Below, in pieces: positions 1 to 5,820 of a stretch of 8,118 bases of DNA (its first letter is position 1; every line of letters starts with the position of its first letter). The translations under genes were made by a program, and so were the position numbers. Source of the stretch: Candidatus Heimdallarchaeota archaeon. Lineage in GTDB: Archaea; Asgardarchaeota; Heimdallarchaeia; Heimdallarchaeales; Heimdallarchaeaceae. Where the stretch lies: the NCBI GenBank assembly GCA_023135215.1, contig JAGLTP010000260.1:1-8118 (forward strand). Reading direction: 5' to 3'. Under the pieces are notes generated by a model, which had not been told where the DNA came from, searched no databases, and saw only the letters and a program-made list of their open reading frames with translations.

Positions 1-1118
1 AATTCATTATCTCTTTCTTTCTTTTTATCAGATGACCTAATCTTCTCCTTCCACCATTTTTCATCTATATCAATTCTCAATATAGGAACATCAGATGAGA
101 AATGAAAAAGGTACGTAACACCATATGCTGGAGGGATATGTGGTCGATCTTTAAGAATATTGAGAGTTTTACTTTCTCGTGGAGGTGTTGGAACTCTCAC
201 AAACCACTTCTTCTCTGAACCTAAGCTCTTCTCCAGATCTTGAGCAATTCGATAGATAAAAGGAAAAGTTGTTGTTTTACTTACAGCAACAATACAAGTT
301 TCTTTTTCAAAAGCTTTCAAACATAAATCCCTTAACAAGTAGTTAGAGGCTAATCTTGGCTGCATTTGTTTGGGGGACATGAGCATATTCATGGAACCAT
401 CTAAGAAGAGATATTTGAAATGAAGATCAGATTTCAACAAAGCATTTGCTAATGAATATTCTAGTATTTCCCTAAATTGGTCATACCACCCTCTTGGAGC
501 GTTTGCACTAGGAGAAACCATCCATGATGAAAAATTCTCTATATCATCTTTATATAATTTTAAATTAAGCTGTTTAGCTGTCAATACAATCTTTGTTTTA
601 GTATCTAATTTTGGAACAGGATCATTTGGTCTTTTAAGCTTGAATACTTCAGCTACGATATCACCCAAAACTCGAATGACGATTTCTAACAGCTCTTCAC
701 TATAATTATAGTTAATGTAGGTAAGAAAATCATCCCAGACTTCATCTGAATTATCTTCTCGTAACAAAACCAATCTTAGAACACCCTCAGGAGCAGTACA
801 GATTGGGGGCATACAGTCTAGCTTTTTTGTTGTTCCTTTGTTAAAACGTGTCTGATCAGCAGCAAAAGCTGCTGTCATAAGATGGATGGATATGTCGTTC
901 AAGGATACTAAACTATCAGCACCGGAACCATCAATAGCTGCAGTATTGAAATCTTCATTTTCAAAAATTGACGGATACGGTTCAAAAATCTGCAGTTTTG
1001 AAGTGAGATATTTTAGATCTTCTTGATAAGCTTCATCAGATTGTTGTTCTATCAATTTGAACTTTGAATATACTTTTGCGAACTCATTCTCTAGGGATTT
1101 ATCGAAAAAAACTTGCAT
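1..1118 (-). CDS. nurA: NurA-family 5'-3' nuclease (HerA partner), C-terminus cut by window edge
   Basis: I translated this minus-strand frame by hand. It is open from an ATG at 1118 to the left edge, giving 372 residues with no stop, so the 3' end lies outside the window. Visible motifs fit the NurA domain: IDGSG at residues 62-66 (first metal-binding Asp, D63), FLDGSM at 238-243 (D240), IVAVSK at 276-281 (K281) and LRID near 347-350. NurA is a Mn2+-dependent single- and double-strand nuclease that works with the HerA hexameric translocase in archaeal DNA end resection. That role is known for the family and is not shown here. The start is supported by a GAGGAG Shine-Dalgarno sequence (1127-1132), 8 bases before the ATG. 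No HerA gene is seen inside the window; archaeal nurA is often beside herA, which could lie beyond the left edge. The visible length already matches the usual size, so little should be missing. A diverged NurA-fold nuclease with another partner remains possible. Confidence 0.75.
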   Translation of the reverse strand, partial: MQVFFDKSLENEFAKVYSKFKLIEQQSDEAYQEDLKYLTSKLQIFEPYPSIFENEDFNTAAIDGSGADSLVSLNDISIHLMTAAFAADQTRFNKGTTKKLDCMPPICTAPEGVLRLVLLREDNSDEVWDDFLTYINYNYSEELLEIVIRVLGDIVAEVFKLKRPNDPVPKLDTKTKIVLTAKQLNLKLYKDDIENFSSWMVSPSANAPRGWYDQFREILEYSLANALLKSDLHFKYLFLDGSMNMLMSPKQMQPRLASNYLLRDLCLKAFEKETCIVAVSKTTTFPFIYRIAQDLEKSLGSEKKWFVRVPTPPRESKTLNILKDRPHIPPAYGVTYLFHFSSDVPILRIDIDEKWWKEKIRSSDKKKERDNE

Positions 1119-1126
1119 TTAGGAGA

Positions 1127-1162
1127 CTCCTCTTGTAAATTGTGATTCTGTATTATTAAAAT
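1127..1162 (-). promoter_or_regulatory. Probable promoter and ribosome binding site of the nurA-like gene
   Basis: On the minus strand an ATTTTAATA element (1154-1162) is a possible TATA box. Its centre lies about 26 bases from position 1132, where the GAGGAG ribosome binding site begins, so the predicted leader would be very short. The ribosome binding site is read directly; the TATA assignment is inference in an AT-rich region. Confidence 0.35.
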
Positions 1163-1174
1163 TTTTTTAGGGAG

Positions 1175-1189
1175 TACACTAAAAGTGTA
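1175..1189. promoter_or_regulatory. Perfect inverted repeat, candidate operator in divergent region
   Basis: TACACT-AAA-AGTGTA is a perfect 6-base-arm inverted repeat with a 3-base spacer. It lies between the divergent nurA-like and VIT1-like genes, 13-27 bases upstream of the proposed nurA TATA box and about 60 bases upstream of the VIT1-like TATA box. The size and symmetry suit a small dimeric regulator, but no regulator gene is in the window and chance is not excluded. Confidence 0.35.
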
Positions 1190-1249
1190 TAAGTAATGAA
1201 ACTGAAATTCATGCTTCAAAAGTATTTTTTATATTATTTCGAGAACATG

Positions 1250-1259
1250 TTTATAAATA
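1250..1259 (+). promoter_or_regulatory. TATA box of the VIT1-like gene
   Basis: TTTATAAATA is a strong archaeal-type TATA match. It predicts a transcription start near 1280, which falls after the first possible start codon (TTG 1276). This argues for initiation further in, at TTG 1294 or ATG 1330. Confidence 0.5.
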
Positions 1260-1275
1260 GAAGATGTTGTAAATA

Positions 1276-1893
1276 TTGATAGGGAAAAATAAATTGAAAA
1301 GTCTCAAAGAGATTAGACGATACCTGAATATGGCTGAGGGAGAAAATATTCTTCGCAGATATTTTGTTATGAATGGTTTTGATGGAGCATTAACAGCTTT
1401 TGGAATAATACTAGGTTCATGGATAGCACAAAATTATAGTGATCCTAAAATCTTACTCTTTGCTGGATTAGGTGCAAGTTTTGCAATGGGTGTCTCAGGA
1501 TTCACTATAGCTTATTTAACAGAAAAAGCTGAAAGAACAAGAGCAATTAAAGAATTAGAAGAGCAGATGGTTACAGATTTGAACAACACAGCTGTAACAA
1601 AAGCTAGTTTCTGGACTTCGATAGTAGTATCATTTGTTGATGGTCTTTCACCCTTTCTTTTCTCACTAGCTGCAATGATACCTTTCTTCTTTGTTTATAT
1701 AGGTCTTCCAATGCTCACAGCGTATATTATCTCAACTGTAGTAGTAACCGTTGAGGTGATTGTTCTTGGACTATTTTTAGGTGTAGTTTCCAAAGGAAGT
1801 AAAATTATTTATGCCTTAAAGATAATTCCTGCAGCTCTGTTAGTAGCTGGTTTGACTTATCTTCTTGAACTCATCTCCAGGATAGGTGGATGA
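1276..1893 (+). CDS. VIT1/CCC1-like five-helix membrane protein (TIGR00267-like)
   Basis: Small integral membrane protein of the VIT1/CCC1 type, a group that includes vacuolar iron and manganese transporters. The hallmark RRYFVMNGFDGALT is at residues 27-40 (D36 at the start of helix 1). Helix 2 carries GLGASFAMGVSG (64-75, with M71). A short charged linker with several Glu and Asp follows (83-101). Three more helices lie at about 112-138, 142-170 and 178-198, giving five in all. The long cytoplasmic metal-binding helix bundle of plant VIT1 is absent; the linker is only about 30 residues, as in short archaeal homologues. Metal transport is therefore inference. The start is uncertain: TTG 1276 lies just before the predicted transcription start, TTG 1294 has a weak AGGG 9 bases upstream, and ATG 1330 still keeps the whole conserved core. 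A T-run follows the stop. Confidence 0.8.
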   Translation: MIGKNKLKSLKEIRRYLNMAEGENILRRYFVMNGFDGALTAFGIILGSWIAQNYSDPKILLFAGLGASFAMGVSGFTIAYLTEKAERTRAIKELEEQMVTDLNNTAVTKASFWTSIVVSFVDGLSPFLFSLAAMIPFFFVYIGLPMLTAYIISTVVVTVEVIVLGLFLGVVSKGSKIIYALKIIPAALLVAGLTYLLELISRIGG

Positions 1894-1904
1894 TAGAATA
1901 GAAT

Positions 1905-1918
1905 CCTTTCTCTTTTTT
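1905..1918 (+). terminator. Oligo-T terminator after the VIT1-like gene
   Basis: A pyrimidine run ending in six T (1913-1918) starts 12 bases after the stop codon. Archaeal RNA polymerase terminates at such T-tracts without needing a hairpin. A new promoter follows at once, which supports separate transcription of the next gene. Confidence 0.4.
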
Positions 1919-1927
1919 AGAGTAAAA

Positions 1928-1936
1928 CTAAATAAT
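1928..1936 (+). promoter_or_regulatory. TATA box for leaderless transcription of the FAD reductase gene
   Basis: CTAAATAAT is TATA-like. The centre of its TAAATAAT core is about 25-26 bases before the ATG at 1958, the usual archaeal distance from TATA centre to transcription start. There is no good ribosome binding site before this ATG, so a leaderless mRNA is the simplest reading. Confidence 0.4.
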
Positions 1937-1957
1937 GGATAATTTTACAATAGGTTA

Positions 1958-3316
1958 ATGTCTAAGAAGAAACCTAAGCCTAAACCTAATGATGTCATTA
2001 TAGTTGGTGCAGGAATTGCAGGTTGTGTGCTTGCTTTCCACCTAGCTACAGCTAATCGAAAAGTGATTGTTTTTGAAAAAGAAGCTAGAGAAGACATAGG
2101 GAAAGATTGGTGTGATTCTGTAGAGAAGGAAGCTTTTTCATTTGCAGGAATTCCTCCTCCTAAAGGTAAAGAAAGGAAAGCAGATAAAGATCATGCCGCA
2201 ATTATCTCACCGGATTTTGGAAAAGTTATACATCTAAGCACCTATGATTTATGGGTTGTAGATAGAAGATTATTACAAGAAAGATTATTATCTATGGCTG
2301 AAAAAGCTGGTGCTGTATTTTTCTTTAATACTGAAATAATTGAACCTATGGGGAAGGGACAATGGGTTGTTGGAGTCAAGAAGAAAGATGGAAAAGTGGA
2401 AAATGCAAGCTTAATCATAGACTGTTCAGGGGAAGAAAGAATTTTGGGTAAGAACATAGAGATACTTGATTTAAATCTCAAACTTCCTGAAACAGATATT
2501 ATTGATGCTTACAGAGAACTCCATAAAGTTGAATCAACAGACATTGAATGGGGAGGGCACAAAATCGAGCAAAATATTCTATATTTTAGATATGGTTATG
2601 AGAAAGGTTATAGTTGGCTAAATTTTGAGGATCCAAATCACTTAGACATTGGCGCAGGAGTAGGGAAGGGGTTCTCAAAAAGATCTGCAAAAGCGATTGT
2701 AAATGATTATGTCAATTCGAATAAAGAAGTTCAGAAAGAAAAAATAAGAGGGGGAGGAGGGAAAATTGTTGTAAGAAGACCTTTAACAATGGTGTGGTAT
2801 GGTTTCATGATGGTTGGAGAAGCAGCTGCTCAGGTTTTACCAGCTATGGGTTCTGGAACAGGATCATCTATGAGAGCAGCTAAAATTGCTGCTGAAGTTG
2901 CGCTAAAAGCTCTACAAAGAAAGGAAATTTCAATTGAAAGATTGTGGGAATATCAAGTGCGATATATGCAAGAGAGAGGAAGAGATGCTGCAGCATTAGA
3001 CATGATGAGAAATGGTTTACAGCAATTCTCAGAAGAAGAGGCATCTTTTCTGATAAATAAGGGAATAGTCTCGAAGACAGATTTTGAAAAACTAATCAAT
3101 GCTAAATATCCTAAGATAACCCTATTCAAACAGCTAGCTTCAATGTTCAAGGGAATTTCCAGACCTAGATTGATGTGGAAGATGAGAAAAGTAGCTCAGA
3201 GAGCAAATAGAGTATATAGACATTACAAAAAAATGCCTAAAGAATATGATTCGAGGAAATATCTTGCATGGATGCTAGGACACATGCATTTATTTGAAGA
3301 AATAAGAAAAGAATAA
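1958..3316 (+). CDS. Geranylgeranyl-reductase-family FAD-dependent oxidoreductase
   Basis: FAD enzyme of the geranylgeranyl reductase (GGR) superfamily; in archaea these saturate the isoprenoid chains of membrane lipids or related prenyl compounds. Visible parts: a basic Lys/Pro N-terminus (3-10), the Rossmann strand with GAGIAG (17-22) ending in a Glu at 40, GKDWCDS (48-54), the YDLWVVDRRLL segment (96-106) typical of the family, IDCSGE (154-159), and a C-terminal FAD-binding loop GEAAAQVLPAMGSG (287-300). Two family signatures are changed. The usual GDA Asp is Glu288, and the substrate-site motif usually written YxWxFP reads YSWLNFED (218-225), with no Pro. The last 130 or so residues form a basic helical tail. 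The 452-residue length is near the upper end for the family. Superfamily membership is firm; membrane-lipid reduction as the actual job is uncertain because of the altered motifs. Confidence 0.82.
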   Translation: MSKKKPKPKPNDVIIVGAGIAGCVLAFHLATANRKVIVFEKEAREDIGKDWCDSVEKEAFSFAGIPPPKGKERKADKDHAAIISPDFGKVIHLSTYDLWVVDRRLLQERLLSMAEKAGAVFFFNTEIIEPMGKGQWVVGVKKKDGKVENASLIIDCSGEERILGKNIEILDLNLKLPETDIIDAYRELHKVESTDIEWGGHKIEQNILYFRYGYEKGYSWLNFEDPNHLDIGAGVGKGFSKRSAKAIVNDYVNSNKEVQKEKIRGGGGKIVVRRPLTMVWYGFMMVGEAAAQVLPAMGSGTGSSMRAAKIAAEVALKALQRKEISIERLWEYQVRYMQERGRDAAALDMMRNGLQQFSEEEASFLINKGIVSKTDFEKLINAKYPKITLFKQLASMFKGISRPRLMWKMRKVAQRANRVYRHYKKMPKEYDSRKYLAWMLGHMHLFEEIRKE

Positions 3317-3323
3317 CTATTTT

Positions 3324-3338
3324 CGCCTATATATTTAA
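3324..3338 (+). promoter_or_regulatory. BRE/TATA-like element before the 294-residue gene
   Basis: CGCC followed by TATATATTTAA sits in the 25-base gap after the FAD reductase. Its centre is about 30 bases before the in-frame ATG at 3363 but only about 8 bases before the ATG at 3342. If it is used, translation should begin at 3363 (residue 8 of the longer frame) on a leaderless mRNA. Confidence 0.4.
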
Positions 3339-3341
3339 TAA

Positions 3342-4226
3342 ATGAAAAGATTCTTTTATGATATGAATGAATCCGAAAACGATTTTCGGTTCATATTAGA
3401 AAATGTCCTATGTATAGAGGATAGTAGCCAAGTTACTGTACAGCTTATCAATATTATTGAGGGAGTTGAGTGGGATGTAGCATGTATTAATGATGAGATC
3501 AGATTTCTTTCCAAAAACTTCAGATCAGATGGATTTGAGATAACTTCACCTAATTTCAGGAAGATATATAGTGGAGCAAATAGAAGAAAATTACCAATTC
3601 TTCATCTCTATTATACTGAGAAAGAAATTTCAGGTGCATTTCCATTGAAACTAGTTTCCAGAATCTGGAAATTATCGATTAGAGAGAAATTAGTAAGTAT
3701 AAAACTAGTTCCATTTATAGATGACCCATATAGAGCGAAATATCTTGAGATAGAGTTCCAAAGCGGATTATTCAGAGTGAGAGGTGTTCATCAGCTCTTC
3801 CCAACTGAAGACTATTTTCAGACTAATGTAGAGTATTCTAAAAAATATGCTTTAGCTTATGAGAAGTTTAAAGAAATTACTCCATTTACAGTTGATAGAA
3901 TAATTGATCTTCTTTCCACTGATGAAATAGCAACGTCTTTTGAAGCATGGGAGAACGATCCTATTCGATTTGATATCCCAGGAGTTGATACCGCAAACAT
4001 CTACTTAGCTAGAAAACTTGCAGATGAATTAAATGCAGAAGAACTAGATATTCTAGTTAAACAGATTAGAGATATTATGATTGAAACAGATTGGGAAGAC
4101 ATGACAGATAAACAAACAATTGAGCGATATTCTCAATTCCTTAAATATATCAAGAAGATAAGAAAAATAAAGAAAGAAGAACCCCCTGAAGATTATACAC
4201 CTTTTACAGATTATTTTGGTATTTAA
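3342..4226 (+). CDS. Uncharacterised 294-residue soluble protein
   Basis: I do not recognise this family. There is no signal peptide or membrane segment. The first 155 or so residues look like mixed strand and helix (for example KLVSIKLVPFIDD at 116-128 and YLEIEFQSGLFRVRG at 134-148). The second half is mainly helical and acidic, followed by a lysine-rich helix (268-279) and a short tail, PPEDYTPFTDYFGI (281-294). There is no evident nucleotide-binding loop, Cys cluster or catalytic signature. The gene follows the FAD reductase by 25 bases on the same strand, so co-transcription is possible, but a TATA-like element in the gap argues for its own promoter. Neither ATG has a ribosome binding site. 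The ATG at 3363 fits that promoter better and would remove seven residues. Codon use looks like the neighbours, which supports a real gene. Confidence 0.7.
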   Translation: MKRFFYDMNESENDFRFILENVLCIEDSSQVTVQLINIIEGVEWDVACINDEIRFLSKNFRSDGFEITSPNFRKIYSGANRRKLPILHLYYTEKEISGAFPLKLVSRIWKLSIREKLVSIKLVPFIDDPYRAKYLEIEFQSGLFRVRGVHQLFPTEDYFQTNVEYSKKYALAYEKFKEITPFTVDRIIDLLSTDEIATSFEAWENDPIRFDIPGVDTANIYLARKLADELNAEELDILVKQIRDIMIETDWEDMTDKQTIERYSQFLKYIKKIRKIKKEEPPEDYTPFTDYFGI

Positions 4227-4238
4227 GATATTAGAAAA

Positions 4239-4273
4239 AAGGAGGAAAAACAGACTAAGTCTTTTTCCTTCTT
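4239..4273. terminator. Two-way hairpin terminator between convergent genes
   Basis: AGACT-A-AGTCT (4252-4262) is the centre of a longer imperfect stem. The A-run and GGAGGAA on the left (4239-4250) pair with the TTTTCCTTCTT on the right (4263-4273), with one or two bulges and one G-T pair. On the minus strand the stem is followed by six T (4235-4240); on the plus strand the right arm is itself T-rich. It starts 12 bases after the stop of the 294-residue gene and overlaps the last codons of the peptidase gene, as expected for a compact convergent junction. Confidence 0.5.
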
Positions 4274-5820
4274 CTGAGCATCAAAACGAAGTTACTCATG
4301 ATTAACAATGATATAGTAAATGTGAATATTGTGATACTAGTTTTTGCTGTTGGATTCTGATGACCAGATTCAAATGTGAAATCAAGTTCACTTATTGGGC
4401 TTGCCATCCATAATCTAGGTCCTAAAGAAATACCTACTCTAATTTTGCTAGTTACTACATAAGCCCTTTGAATATTTGTTCCACTACAATATAAACGTGT
4501 TTTTGAACCATTACCAGTAAGTGTTAATTGTGTAATATTCCACCCATTATCATCTTGAATGATTGTAACAACACCTAAGGAGCTTGGATAATCAGGTGTC
4601 TCTAATTCCAATGTGAACTTATCTGGAGTTCCAAAGAATTCTAAGATTTCAATTCCATAATATCTGTGTCTTATATTGGAGAAAGTTTTCGGGTAAACAG
4701 AAACTGGTCTTCTTATTGAAATTTGATAATCTGCATTAACAAAGCCATATAAGTCATCATAGATACCGAGTTCATCGATGGTGCAAGCAGTAATAAAATC
4801 TAGAAAAATATCATTGAAAGTTAAGTCATAACCATGATTTAAAAGAACATATTCTAATGCCTCTGGACCGTCTAAATCATCAATTGGAATTAAATCTTTG
4901 ATAATCTGGATGCCGTATTTTTCTGCTATGTAAAATAGAAACAAGTAACCTGCACCATAGCTAGCATAAGAGTAGTAATCACTATCAAAGTAAAGAAGAG
5001 ATACAGACGGATTTTGGGAATAATAGGCTGCAGAATAAGTTATATTCAATACCATTTCTCCTTGCATAAAAGAGGTATTTGACATATAACCTGCATAGTA
5101 CATTGAGAATTCAGCTAATCCTTCTATCATAAAAACTGCTTCGTCTAGATCATAATTAAACAAAAACAAATGGTTGGTTTCGTGACATATTACAGCTATT
5201 GTATTAATTATATGCATGTTCGAGTTAACAAAAACCATTTCTCGATTGTTTGAATAAGGATACCCAACTAGCTCATTATGCTGCAAATAATAACTCCCTA
5301 CTCCTTGGACTAGAAAAACGGTTATTCTAGGATCACCATCTATATCTCCCAATGTACCATTTGGATTTCCCATTAATTCATAATTTTTCGGATAAATGGT
5401 TGTATCAAACTCTGAACTAAAGATCTTGCTTCTTCTAATTGCTTCATTTTGCCCATAGTAACTTATTGTTCTGTTATCCATGTAGATATAACAATGATCT
5501 CCAACAGATAACAACGTAGCTCTTACAGTAAACCATTCATTTGTCCGTAGATTCGCTGTCCAGAAGTCTTCTTGATTACCAAATTCGTGAATTGACTGAG
5601 TATCAGAAGAGACTTCATGGTTAGTTCTTTCTAATTCATAAACCGTATTCTCTTCTGCTAAATTCAAAGAATAATCATCATTTAACGAATCAATGGTATA
5701 AGTAGAAGAAAGAGGAATGAGTATTATAAAGATTAACAACACCGAATATCTGTATTTAACCATCCTAATCAGAAGAGTAATACAAGAAGCACTAATAAAA
5801 TTATGCAATAAAAGATTCAT
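4255..5820 (-). CDS. Secreted, membrane-anchored zinc metallopeptidase, hyicolysin (M30)-like
   Basis: Extracellular gluzincin-type peptidase. The zinc site is HETNH at residues 213-217 (HExxH), with IEGLAE at 232-237 probably giving the third ligand (E233). Upstream DIDGDPRITVFL (159-170) and SNNREMVFV (190-198) match the layout of M30/hyicolysin-like proteins (Asp-rich loop, then NxxEMhhh, then HExxH). An N-terminal hydrophobic segment (26-38) acts as signal or anchor. A C-terminal helix (about 495-514) ends in RRRKK, so the catalytic domain should face outward. Six N-glycosylation sequons (N116, N154, N248, N259, N428, N437) support surface exposure. The ATG at 5820 overlaps the stop of the upstream flavoprotein as ATGA, which suggests translational coupling. 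The ATG at 5763 (residue 20) would give a much more regular signal peptide and has a TATA-like TTTTATTA about 33 bases upstream. Substrate unknown; nutrient degradation or surface processing are guesses. Confidence 0.75.
   Translation of the reverse strand: MNLLLHNFISASCITLLIRMVKYRYSVLLIFIILIPLSSTYTIDSLNDDYSLNLAEENTVYELERTNHEVSSDTQSIHEFGNQEDFWTANLRTNEWFTVRATLLSVGDHCYIYMDNRTISYYGQNEAIRRSKIFSSEFDTTIYPKNYELMGNPNGTLGDIDGDPRITVFLVQGVGSYYLQHNELVGYPYSNNREMVFVNSNMHIINTIAVICHETNHLFLFNYDLDEAVFMIEGLAEFSMYYAGYMSNTSFMQGEMVLNITYSAAYYSQNPSVSLLYFDSDYYSYASYGAGYLFLFYIAEKYGIQIIKDLIPIDDLDGPEALEYVLLNHGYDLTFNDIFLDFITACTIDELGIYDDLYGFVNADYQISIRRPVSVYPKTFSNIRHRYYGIEILEFFGTPDKFTLELETPDYPSSLGVVTIIQDDNGWNITQLTLTGNGSKTRLYCSGTNIQRAYVVTSKIRVGISLGPRLWMASPISELDFTFESGHQNPTAKTSITIFTFTISLLIMSNFVLMLRRRKKT
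5793..5800 (-). promoter_or_regulatory. Possible internal promoter for the peptidase gene
   Basis: TTTTATTA on the minus strand predicts a transcription start near 5770, seven bases before the alternative ATG at 5763. If active, the peptidase could be made separately from the flavoprotein and from the shorter start. The match is weak and the region AT-rich. Confidence 0.25.

Noticed and set aside
1121..1131. AGGAG-A-CTCCT palindrome at the nurA ribosome binding site
   Set aside because: The 1-base spacer allows only a 3-base stem after loop closure, so it cannot hide the ribosome binding site well. The symmetry probably follows from the Shine-Dalgarno sequence itself.
1384..1950. Helix-rich VIT1-like gene considered as a holin or phage membrane protein
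   Set aside because: The RRYFVMNGFDGALT hallmark, five helices and archaeal context fit VIT1/CCC1; no phage genes are nearby.
2242..2481. 79-residue minus-strand ORF
   Set aside because: It lies fully inside the FAD reductase gene on the opposite strand, has no recognisable motif or ribosome binding site, and reads as a shadow.
2953..3150. 65-residue minus-strand ORF
   Set aside because: It is antisense to the C-terminal part of the FAD reductase, has no motif, and its composition mirrors the sense codons.
1..4226. nurA-like, VIT1-like, GGR-like and orphan genes as one defence island
   Set aside because: The nurA-like gene is divergent, separate promoters and an oligo-T terminator lie between the others, and no integrase, toxin, CRISPR or other defence marker is present.
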